Assembly: GCA_021014325.1 (NCBI GenBank)
Contig: CM037474.1
Coordinates: forward strand, 5,683,130-5,747,129
Length of the DNA: 64,000 nucleotides
Source: Plazaster borealis
Lineage: Eukaryota; Echinodermata; Asteroidea; Forcipulatida; Labidiasteridae
Direction: 5' to 3'
Below are positions 35,146-48,500 of this stretch, piece after piece. How positions within the stretch are numbered: the first letter of the stretch is position 1; every line of letters begins with the position of its first letter. A program made the position numbers and the translations under genes. The notes below the pieces were generated by a model. It made no database searches, was not told where the DNA came from, and saw only the letters and a list, made by a program, of their open reading frames with translations.

Positions 35146-35540
35146 GTTAAATGCTTTATTTGAAATTCGCAGTACTTTTGGGTTCGAAGGTTAAATGCTT
35201 TATTTGAAATTCGCAGTACTTTTAGGTTCAAAGGTTAAATGCTTTATTTGAAATTCGCAGTACTTTTGGGTTTGAAGGTTAAATGCTTTATTTGAAATTC
35301 GCAGTTCTTTTGGGTTCGAAGGTTAAATGCTTTATTTGAAATTCGCAGTACTTTTGGGTTCGAAGGTTAAATGCTTTATTTGAAATTCGCAGTACTTTTG
35401 GGTTCGAAGGTTAAATGCTTTATTTGAAATTCGCAGTACTTTTGGGTTCGAAGGTTAAATGCTTTATTTGAAATTCGCAGTACTTTTGGGTTCGAAGGTT
35501 AAATGCTTTATTTGAAATTCCCAGTACTTTTGGGTTGGAA
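35146..35540 (+). repeat. 44-bp tandem array, nine units
   Basis: Units begin gttaaatgctttatttgaaa at 35146 and every 44 bases to 35498. The last is changed at its end (cccagtac, gggttgg). Near-identity points to recent expansion. Confidence 0.93.
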
Positions 35541-35699
35541 TTCCACCCACGTAATATGCCTGTGGATTTTTGTCACAGGACTCGGGAAAGTACTGAGTAT
35601 ACAGTGTTTTACACACATCGGTGTACGGGTAAAACCAAATAATATTCTTTATCCCAAATTTCCCCAATTTGACATATTTTAAAAATACTGTTGCTACAT

Positions 35700-37900
35700 A
35701 GAATGGTGAATGATTTCGCCACTCCATTTTCCCCCCAGAATGCCTTGCTCGATCATACCCCCTGGAAGTGTGAAATTAAAGTATCAAAATATATTTATCA
35801 CACTTCAATGGCAATTGTGTATGGGTATTTGACTTCTCTTGCACAACTACGCTACAGCTTGCCCCCCGATTTTAGTCTTCAATTCCAATTAAGCACTAAC
35901 TTGTCACTGAGCAAGGCATTGTCCCAGAAATCATTCAAATCTGAGACCATATTCGAATTGGTGACCGGCTACAGCTACGACTGTTGCTAAGGGTGTTGCT
36001 ACGGATGTCCTATACTTCATCGCATGATGACGCAGCCATCCAGCCTAGCCATAGCCACCAATTCGGACAACGCCTAACTCACACATGGCTTGTTTTCAAA
36101 TCTAAATAGTAAAATGTCTTTATAAACACTGGAACTTTGGCCTGTGTGCGCTCTTACAAACTCTACTGCAGTACCATCCCGTCAAGAATTATTTACAATT
36201 AATTGTGACAAAGAAAGTACTTAGCAAAAAATTTAGCAACAAACAGTCCAACTCATAGACTCAACCTCTGAATTCTTCAACTTATAAATTTCGAAAAAAT
36301 TCAACTTCATTGCACAGGTGATCTACGTTAAGCAGTCACAAATAAATCAGTCTTGGTTCTGAATGGAGTTTTTGAAAATCATCTTGCGATTATATAAAAA
36401 ATTCACTTCTAAAAGAAAAAGAAAAAAAAGGTCAATTGGAAAACAAATTCAATAATGGAAAAAAAATATTCTGAAGAAAGGGAAATTTTGTACTCAAAGT
36501 TGATCAAGAGTTGAAGTCATTCAAGTAACTTAAAATCAAGTATTTGAAGGCCAATTAGATTCTGTTCTATTTTTGACTTGGGTCAAAACTTAATCACTCA
36601 AAAAATAGTTTTCTTTGATATGTAACTATCATGATGGTGTGGGGGGGGTCTGGTCACAATTTGTTTTTACTTTCTGAAAAAACCCCAAGGTTTTTGAAGG
36701 TAGAGTCATAGATTGGTTCTTGTCATTGTAATGCTGATTTACAGGCAACATTATAAAGAAAGATACAATAAAAGTCACATAAGAAAGTTTCAGCTAAATA
36801 CAGTGTCTACTTGCTGAGAAAACAGCAAACAAACTGTCATGGTATATTCACAAGAACGTCAAATCCATCCATATTTAGCTAGGTGACAGAGGGTGCCAAC
36901 GGACACCAACCCTCAGAAATCTGAGAAACGATTCATGCATGAATCATTTCTCAATTTCAAATGTTCTGGGGTGAAAAATTATCCAAACCATTCTCAAAAT
37001 AGTTTAAAATATAAACAGCTGCAGTGCTTCTCACCAAGTAAGTTCGTATGGTATTTAATTTTTGAAGTATTCACCAGTCTGTGACCATACCTTTTATACA
37101 GGTATTCTTAATTTTCTTAACTTAGCTTTGTGAAGTAAACTTTGACCTTTATCCTTTGCAGACCCATTACATTATTATAATCTCAACATCATGTCAAGCC
37201 AGGACAACAGTGTTACAATTTAAAAGTGTCTCTTTAAGCTGAGAAACAGCATGTAGGCTTAGCTGTGTTACAGTACACACGCAGCATAGGGCGTGTTTTG
37301 GCGACCATGACCGGAAACAAGTTTCTGACGTAAAATTCACTGACCAAAACAATTTCCGAGAGCTACGCGAAAACGGGTCGGTAACCAGAAACAGTTCATG
37401 ACGTAGGTACATCTCTTGAAAATTCATGTTCTTAAAATATACAACCTTCAGTTTATTTTCAAGTTATGGAACTTAGTCTTGGTAATTTTATCAACATTAT
37501 TTAATTGTTATGCTTGAAGGTATTGAATTTTAAAAGAATTCAATTGACATTTTCCGATAGTTTTTAGAGTTCGCCATCTTAAAACCAAACCTAACCGAGC
37601 CAACAAGTCGGTTAGGGTTTGGTCGGAACAGCTGCGTCACTGCGGTTCAACCGGACACGCGAAAACGCTCAACCAATGACCAAAGCTCAAACATGTTTCT
37701 GGTTGGGGTCGCCAAAATGCACTCCTGGTTTACAGAATCTAACAATAGAACATTACTTTGAGCGACTCTACGCTGCATCTTCAGATTCTAACAAACATTA
37801 CTACTTGTAGACACTAGGTGGCAGCAGACATGAGGGAACTCTTCCTTCATAATATACAATTATTATAAAAAGAACGAGTGATTCACCTCTTTCCTTGAGT
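35700..37900. other. Intergenic stretch downstream of TBC1D30
   Basis: No supported gene. A half copy of the 43.5-kb inverted-repeat element lies at ~36700-36930. Around 37290-37700, gttttggcgaccatgaccgg and ctggttggggtcgccaaaat are short inverted matches. Confidence 0.45.
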
Positions 37901-37934
37901 GATTTAGTAGGATCCTTGCTCACTCTAACAAATT

Positions 37935-38142
37935 ACAACACTGTATGATAACTCCACAACCAAACTGTTGGATTATGGTGGTATGCCTGATCCCATGTAA
38001 AGCATAATCAGTTTACTAGTGCAGTCCTCAGTCCAACACCATACAGTAACTCAACACCCAAACTGTTGGACTCTGATTATGGTGGGTATGCCTGATCTCA
38101 TGTAAAGCATAATCAGTTTACTAACGCAGTCCTCAGTCCAGG
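37935..38142 (+). repeat. ~100-bp direct duplication
   Basis: Two copies containing ccaaactgttgga, atgtaaagcataatcagttt and gcagtcctcagtcca. Confidence 0.88.
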
Positions 38143-38344
38143 AGGTTCAAACAAAACATGCAATTGGATCGTGAATGGTTGGGGATGTTTACCAGAGCTG
38201 TCAACATTTGCATCTTGCAATCGGGGAGATTTTGTACAACAATCAGGGAGATATTTGGAAAAACATTCAACATAATAGGGGATAAAGTTTCCACATTCAG
38301 GGAGTTTTTTTCAAATTTGTTCATCAGAACATGGGAAAGATTGG

Positions 38345-38350
38345 TTTATT
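38345..38350 (-). promoter_or_regulatory. Possible poly(A) signal of TBC1D30
   Basis: AATAAA on the minus strand about 220 bases after the stop. The hexamer is exact. Usage is unproven. Confidence 0.3.
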
Positions 38351-38568
38351 TTCAGGGAACTTTCTGCTGAATCAGGGAGAGTTGGCAGCTCTGGGTTAGG
38401 GTTAACGCAGTGAGTGCTGTCTCCAAATGTCTCCAAAAGTATTTTATCATCTCATTATATCTTAAAAATTTCTTAAAGTTGAATACAATCACAAGTAAGT
38501 CACATGTTTGGATCTGTACAGATGTGCTCCTTCTTAAACTCCACACGGAATCCTTATCCGCACATTCT

Positions 38569-39500
38569 TCAGAACCGTCCTCCCGATTTGACGCTTCGGG
38601 AACCGGTTCCAAGCTGTTGGTTGATGCAGCGGTTATTACTGGTACCACCGCCTGAGTTCTTTTCCGTCGTTTTATATAAACCGACTTTGAGCCGGCTACG
38701 AGTTCTATCCTTTTCACTCTTCAATCGTCTGGTGGGGAATGGATTATAGGCAGACTGACTGGATTTACTAGGGGTGGCACCCCCGTTTGACTGGTACTCG
38801 TATCTGTTGTCGTCATCATTGTCATCATCACTGTCCGAGTTCGGGTAGTCATTGCTCAGCCACGGTCTGTAAGCATTTGACTGTCCGTACATTTTCGGGT
38901 TACCAGCCCCTTCGACAGCATGCTGTGCGAAACCCGGCCGGTATGCCTCCACAGCGAAGTTGAACTTCCGTTCTTGGACGAGTGGGCTGACTGCCTCTTT
39001 GGTTTTAGTAGCTGACGGTGTTTGTACATCACTGGTACCTTGCCTACACTCGGTACCCGATTCCTTCTGATGATGGTCACCTGGCAAATTGTCCTCAAGT
39101 TTATTTGAACCATTCTGCTTCGGTAATTTGACCTCAGCCGGGTTCTGAGCCGTTTCATCTGTAGGATTTTCATTATTCTTGACGCCGCAGGTGCGTTTGG
39201 GACTACCAAAGTCAATTAACAATCCGACTGGTGGTTCGTCGCTTGATTCTTTCTCGTCGCTATCCTTGTCTTCAATCTCTTCGTCTTCGGAGTCCCTCTC
39301 GCTGACACTGAGACGTCTGGCGCAGTCTTGATGATGAGACTCTAGTCTCTCTATCTTAGACTCTTCTCCATCACCGTTTGATTCTCTAGAGGAATGAACA
39401 TCTTCCTGAGACGCTGCCCGACTTCTGGTGGTGGGAGTATCTCGATCGGAGTTTTTAAATGGTGTACCAACTGAGCTTTTCCTATTCTTCTTACCCAGAC
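38569..39500 (-). CDS. TBC1D30: TBC1D30 terminal exon: disordered acidic tail
   Basis: Encodes 310 residues and TGA (38571-38569). It is Ser/Asp/Glu-rich, with DSEDEEIEDKDSDEKES and SDSDDDNDDDN stretches, then YNPFPTRRLKSEKDRTRS and GLYKTTEKNSGGG. Human ends with a comparable Pro/Phe, Lys-rich, GLYGPTERTP block, so the tail, although mostly unconserved, belongs to the family. Confidence 0.92.
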
Positions 39501-42500
39501 CTTCGATAAATAACAAAGTTTTTGTTGAAAAATAATAATTATCTAACCTTCGTACAAATACAACTCACTTATTAACCCTTTCATGCCCCATTTATTTTAG
39601 TAATAAATTGATCATATGGACACATTAATTGTTAATTCGGTTTTTTGCAAATGGCGACCCCCCAAAAAAATATGTCACAATAGCACCCTAAAGAGTCCTC
39701 TTTCCCATTCTGAAACCTGTGTAGCCGTGCGATCTTTATTTTTCGTTTACAACTATTTTTCTGAAAGAGTTAATTAACTTTCTCACAATTTGAAAGAGAG
39801 GCTCCAATGTCAATTTCATTTTTGTGATGGACTCATTTTCCAGTAGCTACAGTCCTCATATGAGTGGGGAAACAAATTACAAGTCTCGAATCTCACGTTA
39901 AAATGGTGTAAATTGCCATTGTATTTGATACCCTTCCAGTGCAAAATTTGTCATCATTCTAAAACATCATAGGACGTCATCTTCGTCATTTTTATATGGG
40001 GAATTATAGGTTTATTCCTGACTTCTTTCAGAGCGAAATTTGAAACATGACGTCTTTGGATTTCAACAACAAATGGGTCTTTACATTCCAAGGATTAATT
40101 TTTCATCAGTCAAAAGGTCGAATTCAATGCCATTTTGATTGAATATCATCGAAAGTCAAAAATGAAACAAAAAAGCCCCTGTACATGTAAATGAGTACAT
40201 CACAAAATTTGAAAAGCAGCCCCTCTTTAACATCAATTTTTAACAAGACCTAACAAAGGAAATAAGACCTTAAAATCCTCTTTACTAACATCATTTCTGA
40301 AATCAGTCCAAACCACCAAAGATTAAATCACGTCCAAATCATGATTGGATTAAAGGCACTGTACACGTTTGGTAATTACTCAAAATATATATTAGCATAA
40401 AAACTTACTTGGTAAAGAGCAACGGAAAGCTATTGATAGTATAAAACATTGTGAGAAACGACTCCCTCTGAAGTAATGTAGTTTTTGAGAAAGAGGTAAT
40501 TTCTCACAAAAATATTTGAATCTGAAAAGACTTTAGGCCTGAAGCCTTTTTCAGGCATCTGAAAGCACACACATTATGCGAAAAGGGTGTTTTTTCTTTC
40601 ATTATTTTCTTGCAACTTCAATGACCAATTGAGCCCAAATTTTCACAGGCTTGTTATTTTATGCATATGTTGGGATACACCAAGTGAGAATACTGGTCTT
40701 TGACAATTACCAAACATGTCCAGTGCTTTTAACATTCAATGCAGTGTTGTGACAGATACACGTCTTTGTTGTTGAGACAAGGTACTTACCATGTTTTCCT
40801 ATAAGTAGGTGATTTATCGCAGACGGAGAATCCAAACTTGTAGAGAAGGATCTCTTGGTTTCCTTGTGTCTTCGTCCTGCATGAAAAAATAAAATCATCA
40901 ATTTATTCACAGATCATCTTTAACTTGTCTCAAGAATAGCCTTGTAAATTCACAAAATTGTTGAGATATAATGAACCCTAAACCTCCCAAAGTCCCCTTC
41001 AGGAAGGTGTTTGATTTTTCAGAATTTTTCAGAGTTTTTCAAATATTTTATTACACATCAAACAGCACGATTAGCGCCAATAACAGGATGAATAGGAAAC
41101 AAGAAGAAATGTTAAGTTTTAGATGCGGGAGGAAAAACCCCAAATGGAAGAAAACCCACGCAATCAGGTAGTGATTGAAAACAAAATCCACATGCAAGGC
41201 TCTGGTCTGAGGTGAGATTGGAACCAGGGTCCACAGAGGTCAAAGGCAGGGAAAGAAACCACTGAGCCAACCTGATCCCCTTTAAATATTAAAATTGTTC
41301 AAAGATAAAATGTTGACTTCTATCAAAAATGTAAGGCTCCGGTCTGAGGTGGGATTCGAACCGGGGTCCACAGAGGTGAAAGGCACGGACAGAAACTATT
41401 GAGCCAACCTGACCCAAATAAGGGGACCTTTGGCCCAAATAACAAGGCTTACCAATCTTATCTATGTCCAAACATTTTGGAGTTGAGTGACCATAGAGTG
41501 GAGGATAGCAGAGGGTTGAGGTCACGTGGGCAAGTGGGCCTATAGACTTGACTCAAGTCCCAATCCCGTGCCATCGCCATAAAACTATTGTTTTGTGATG
41601 GTCTGCATTCCCCAACCTGTTCCGCACGCGGGAAGTCCCAATCCCGTGCCATCGCCATAAAACTATTGTTTTGTGATGGTCTGCATTCCCCAACCTGTTC
41701 CGCACGTGGGACAGGGACTTGACGATGCCGCAGTCGCCTGATATGTAAATGTATTCACTTTTGAATATGTAAACTTGCTGCGTTATACGTGTTGTCCAAT
41801 CAAACGCATTCAAAAAAAAGACTCGTTCACTTGTTATTTGTGGGGGTTAAGTACTTAGATGAGGATTGAAATACATTTTTAAATAACCGATTAATTATAA
41901 AAAGAAAGCACTGAATGTTCATTAAAATTTAAGTTAATACGTTGTAACATACATTTGGTTTTTTTTTTGCAAAATTTGAACTTTGGTGCAACTCAACACT
42001 TTAGACACCGACACCACTTGCCTGCTGCTGAGTTTGCCCACACCACACCGTGTCACGGGCGCAGACGCGTGCACACACAATGTCTTGCACTGTCGTAAAT
42101 TTGAACTTTGGGAAGTGCAACTCAACGAAACTTTGGTACCGACCGACACCACTTGCCTGCTGATGAGTTTGCCACCACACGTGTCACCGCCGGCGAGACG
42201 CGTGCACTTACAATGTCTTGCACTGTGATGTCACAGAGTCCCAATGAATATTTTACCGGCGGGGCAGCGCTTCCACGCTCCCATTGGTTTTGTGCATCTC
42301 CCCATTTGGGGAGATTTTCCAATAACAACGTGCAGTGTAAGAAACGACCTCGTCAAGTCCCATTCTCGGGACCACATTTTGACGGCGAGCGCGCATAGTA
42401 CGGCTTGTTTGCTAGTTGGCGCGATATGCTTGGAGACCTCTCGCACGAGAACGGGACTTGAATCAAGTCTAGTGGGCCTAGGGAGTAAGGGTTAGGTATG

Positions 42501-45500
42501 CGATGCCCTGATGGGATATCGCAACTATGTGTGCATACGTATGCGATGTCATGAAATCTTTCACGAATATGTGTGCATAGGTATGCGATGTCATGAAATC
42601 ATTTACAAATATGTGCGCATACCTAGTGATGTCGAGAAATTATTCGCAAATATGTGCGCATTTGTGAATATATTTGTAATGTCGTGAAATTTATTGCATA
42701 CTTTGTCGCATACCTTTCGGATGATGTCATAGTTGTGGACAATTTGTTAGTGACCTAGGCAGTACGTGGCACTATAGCAGGAAAGTAGTCAGGCCCCTTC
42801 GTGTATGACTGTGAAGTCTGGAATCTCGACTGGACGCAAGAAACTCCCCAGATCATTAGGAATTTTGATCAAAGGTATGCGACCAAGTGTTCGCAAAAAT
42901 TCACGACATTGCGTGTATGCGTATATATTCGCGAAAATTTTTACGAAATCACATAATGCGCACATATTTGAAATATGCGATGTCTCTTCAGGGCCAACAT
43001 AGACCTTTATCACGGTGCGGCCATCTTGATTTTCTCCCATTCAAACCAATGTAAACAAACTTAGGCTGGAATGGAAAAATAGTCTGGTTCCTTTTTGTAC
43101 AATGAATATTAGCATTCATTACTGTTATTGGATACAGGGAACATGACCAAGATGGCGGCAGTGTGATAAAGGTCAATAGTAAAGAGTTTTTGACAAACCT
43201 CTATCATCTTCTTTGTTCCCAGAGCCGTAGATGACATGAGCCTTTTGTTGACGTCTCTGTATTCTCCAGTACTGTTTCTTTAATGCATAGATATCGATAT
43301 TCATTCTTTCTAACATCGCTGTCGACAGTCGCTGGCCTGACGTATCGTCACTGGTACTAGCTCCATAGGCCCCTGGACTGGCGCGGGTTATATCACTTGG
43401 ACTTGCTGACGATTGCTCAAATTTATCACCTGAACATTGCAAAGAATATCAAATTGGTCAGAAATATTCCTCCTTCCCATGCTGTAACCGAGGCATTGTC
43501 ACGGACAGATTAAAGGTATAGTCATCGTTTGGTTTTTGTCAACGTAATTCTGATTTATAGGCAACATTATCAAGTAAGATACAATAAAAGTCCCCCATGA
43601 AAGTTTCAGTTGAATACAGTGTCTACTTGCTGCGAAAACAGCCAAAAAATGTCTATTCATCAAGAACATTGAATCCATCCACGTTTAGGGAGGTGACAGG
43701 AGGTACCACCGCATCTCTGGCCATATTGAGGGCAGCATTTAAACGGCAAGAGATGTGGTTTGTACCCGCTGTCATCTCGCTAAACATGGATGGATTAGAC
43801 GTTCTTGTAAAAATACTGTGACAGTATTTTGATGTTTTTCAACAAGTAGACACTGTATTCAACTGAAAATTTTGCAATGGACTTTTATTGTATCTTTCTT
43901 TGTAAATTTGCCTATAATTCAGCATTACGTTGGCAAAAACCAATCAATGACCGTAACTTTAAGAAGTTGAGGGCTCAAATTATTTATCTATTATTTATTT
44001 TTATTTAAAACCATATTTAACGAATTACAAGCAAACAAATCTCTACTCTGGTCCTGCCTTTCTTAAGTGCTGTGATTTCTATATAGGAATCTTGTTCACA
44101 TTCTAAACTTCCCCGAGGGCCAACAAGAGAATCAGTAGCGAACTTTTACCTGCTTCTAACCGCCCTTTGGCTGGTGACGTAGGCATCGGGAACAGACTGG
44201 TGAAACACGTCACCATCATCTCGTCATCATCCATATCAGCCTCTTCGTCGCTCTTCCCTCCTTCCTTCTTACTCCTTCTGCGATTACCGCCTCCTCCGCC
44301 CCCGCCCCCTCCTTCGGACTTCTCGGGGAGAGGTCCCAGGGGGGAGAAGGGGGTGATGCTGAACATGTACTTCTCTCGGATTTCGTTCAGATGAGGAAAG
44401 GGAAACGGTGCCATGGAGTAGATTGTCTGCGGGTGTCAATGTTTTAAATGTCAGTCTTTAAAACTAATTTCTTTACCAAAATTGTAGATGAGGCCATTTC
44501 AAGATCTGGGCCCAATTTCATAGAGCTGCTTAAGCAGCAGATAATGCTGAACAATTTTCTGCTCAGCATAAATGAGCAGGATATCAGTCACAAATCGTAC
44601 ATGTGGAATGGTAATTTGGCTGGTTTCCTTATTCCGCTGAGCATAATTTTGTTGTGCTTAGCTACTTTGTGTGCTTAAGCAGCTCTATAAAATTGGACCC
44701 AGATATGAAACTAGTCCTGGGCCCAATTTCATAGAGCTGCTTAGCAGGAAATATTGCTCAACAATTTTCTGCTAATCAAAGACGAGCAGGATACCAGTCA
44801 TAAATTGTACATGTGTGATGGTATTTTGGCTGGTAACCATATTCTGGTAAGCATAATTATTTTGTGCTGAGCTACTTTTTGTGCTTAAACAGCTCTATGA
44901 AATCGGGCCCTTGTAGAGAAACTTGTAATGTTTTTTTTCCCCAATTTCATAAGGATTCTATCTATTGGAAAATGAATGGATCACAAAACTGAATGTGACC
45001 CTGGAGCCCCTTTTAAAGAACAATAAATGAAGAGCAAACGACTGATTACCTGAATGAGTTCATCTCCTTCAATGATGTCACCCTTCAGCATCTGATTACA
45101 CAGCTGCCCCATGGTGCTATAAAACTCATCAGCGCTATCTACTTCAATCAGTCGACTGTAAAGAACAAATACGTATCAGTAAGGAGTCTGGGTTCAAGAC
45201 TTACATAATGTTAACTCATGTGAACTAGCACAGAGAATATTTACCACCGGTCTTGAAGGAAACAGGAGTCGGTGGGATGCATTAACCACCTCATGTCGGT
45301 ATTCGGGAGAATTTTATTTTTCAGAACTTTTGTTTAGCTTATGGAGCAATCGTTTTCCTTTAAAAATATCATTGGCACAATGAAACCCTGACTTGACAAA
45401 GGAAAGGAAACAAAGGTTTTTATAATAAGCACCAAGAATTTGTGGTTCTCTTGTGAGAAAATAGGAGAATGCACTTGCTGTGAATCGCAAAACCTCAGCC

Positions 45501-48500
45501 GTAAGCCACGGCCGATTATCTGCCATGGTATGCTGGAATCTCGGACTGATCGAACTGACCTCCCAATTCAGTCGAATACAATGATAAACAATAGTGGCAG
45601 CCTGTCCATTCTTGTATGCCACATTTGTACAACAACAGGACAAAGGTCTGGAATCAGGGATTACACACTAACCCCTGGGAAAAGGAACATTACGAGCATG
45701 ATTTCCAGTTTCTTCTGTCCCCCCTAATACAGGTGAAACAAAGAGTGTAGCACAGGAAGTGCATGCCTGTGCACGCTACACAATGGAATGTCCGGTACCG
45801 GGTGAATATACACATCAGCTGTCCGACTGAGTGGAAAACATTGAGGGCGCTTTGAAGTTGCTCCGGTTACAAAAAAAAGTCCACCATAAGCCAGTCCAGA
45901 AAATTTGTGCAGGCTAACATGTCATCCGTCCTACGTGAAGTAGTTAAGATTGTCCTTGCGCCAAGACTAAAATGGCAAAACAGCATTCATTCAAACGCCC
46001 ACTCGGTAAAATACAAGGTATATGTACTCACTCTCCAAGCTTGGCCCATATCGCCAAGGCGACCCGTAACAGAATCTCCGACCCTTCCAAGAAGATGCTA
46101 TCCCACACTCTGAGTACTAAGGACTTGGGAAGACAGGTTGCAAACAGGGTGAGAAACCACTGCATGGTGAAGACGTTGGTTAAGGGTGGCTCATAACTTC
46201 CTGAAGGTCAAGAAAAAAGTAGAAAAATGAAAGGTCATCTCACTTTACTCTTGCATCTCAAATGAAAAATAATAATAGTTTTTATATAGCACTATATCCA
46301 AGGGCGTCTCAAACTGCTTATCATCATTTATTTCCAGACAGGTTTTTAAAGTTTTTGAATTATGAAATCCATTTATGTAACACCTTGTAAGGGTTTACAA
46401 GGTGCTGTGGCGCATTCAGCAGCCACGGCCAGAAACACTGGGGCAAACCCCTTTTCCTAGCGATAGATGTGCATTACACAACACACGGGACCAATAGCTT
46501 TACGCCGGCCACCCATGTTGCTATCCGCCGGTTCTGAAGCTGCGAATCTCATTTCTGCTTTGTGTGTTTCTTTGTTTTGCTGTCCCCTTATAACAACATG
46601 GCCAGTCCCAGCGACCCTGTACCATGAAAAAAAAAGGCACTTGCAGACTCTAGAGGTAACATGTTTAGTTTTACCTGACATGCCATCATTGGCAGTCTTC
46701 TGGAGTTTATCAAGGTGCTGAGCCAACTCCGGTAGCTTGAAACGCAACAGCTCACGGAACACCGCCATGTCTACGGAGAGTGCCCTCAAGTTATTAGCGA
46801 AGTAACTGTCTGGCAGCACATGATCGATTAGAAATATCATCACCTGGTTTATAGAGAGGAATAAAACCAAAAGACCTTTAGTTTCACATTGAAATAAAAA
46901 ATGGTCTAACTTCTAAGAAGGAATATAATTGTTAAAGGTATTATACAGGATTGGTTAGGATAACATCATTGTTTAATTTTAGTCTGAAAGCTTACTGATT
47001 ATGAAGCTCATACTAGAACCATTTTTTTCTGTGAAATATTTCCCTCAGAAAGGAAGTCATGTTCGAGAAAACTGTATCTGAAAACTGAAAAATATGCAAC
47101 AGCTGATTTTGGTTGTTACAACCAAAACTGCATGTGTTTACATGCTGAAAATTGTGCGTGGTTTTTCCCTATTTTCTCCCGACTCGCACAATGGATTAAC
47201 CCAAAAATTTCACAGGTTTGTTATTTCATGTATGGTTGATCACACAAAACATGAACACTGTCTGGGACTATTTTGTCAGCTCTAACCAATCCTGTATGAT
47301 ACCTTCAAATGCTTTTGAATCATGCTTTCCAACTTTTACACAGTAACTTGTTATTTATTGGGCAAAGAAACTTTAGGTGATTTAATCACTCTGACCGAGT
47401 CATACGATATTTAATATTTTTCCATCGTTTCATTTTTCCTTTTTGAAAAGCCTCTAGATGTTTTGTTTGAGTAGAAATTACTGATGTTGTCGCGAAGACG
47501 ATAAGACTTAAAACACTTCGAGTAGACTCCAATGTTGAAATAATATTGGATCACTGCAGTCATGGAAGGTTTTTAAGAAGTTATATAAACAGTCTTAGGA
47601 GAAAGTCTCCCTTGTACAATCATCTTGAACGACACAATAACATCTTAATGTATGCTGAGAGATTTCATGTTAAAAATGTACGCAATCAAACCATTCAACA
47701 TGGATTAAGTCAACCTTAACAAGTTCCGTGCTTGTATTTACAAAAAAATACTTCAAGTTTTAAATTGCAGCGACTGATTTGAAGGTATTATACAGGATTG
47801 GTAAGGATAAAAAACAGTCTGAAAACTTGCTGATTATAAAGTTCATACCAGAACCATTTTTTTTAAATGTGAATTATTTCCCTCTGAAATGAAGTCATAT
47901 TCAAGAAAATTTGAAACATGACGTTATTGGATTTCAACAACTCATGGGTCTTTACATTCCAAGGAAGAATTTGTTCATCAGTCCAGAGTTCAAATTCAAT
48001 GCTGTTTTGATTGAATATCATCGAAAGTCAGGAATGAACCAAAACATCCCCGTACAAAAATACAGACCCATTTTTCTCCTGAATGATGTCATAGGATGTT
48101 TTGAATGTTGACAAATTTTGCACCAGAAGTGCATCGAATAGAATGGCAATTACACCACTTTAATATGAGGTTAGAGATTTGTAATTCTTTAAACCACTTA
48201 CATGAGGACTCTATCTATTGGAAAACGAGTACATCACAAAATTGAATTTGACATTAAAGCGCCTCTTTAAACCCAAATTAAGGACAATGTGTTTACATGC
48301 TAAAAATTGTGCCTGTCTTTTTTCACTTTTTCCCCCCCGACTCAACAACGGATTACGCCCAAATTTTCACAGGTTTGTTATTTCATGTATATGGTTGTTG
48401 ATCACGCAAAACATAAACACTGTCTGCAACTATTTCATCAGCTCTACCAATCCTGTTAAAAAAAACATGTTCTAAATTGCAACGACTGAATAAAAGAACT

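Larger units (their letters stand above)
41533..42485. mobile_element. ~950-bp inverted-repeat element with palindromic ends
   Basis: The left end gggcctatagacttgactca and the right end (reverse complement) ggcccactagacttgattca are inverted repeats. Each end is itself a palindrome, GACTTGA-n-TCAAGTC. Inside are a 78-bp direct repeat and a ~128-bp direct repeat, both CpG-richer than the surroundings. No ORF of transposase size is present. It lies in the intron between TBC1D30 exons 10 and 11. Confidence 0.75.

Noticed and set aside
45972..46196. 74-codon basic plus ORF
   Set aside because: Shadow of TBC1D30 exon 7, which reads perfectly on the minus strand.
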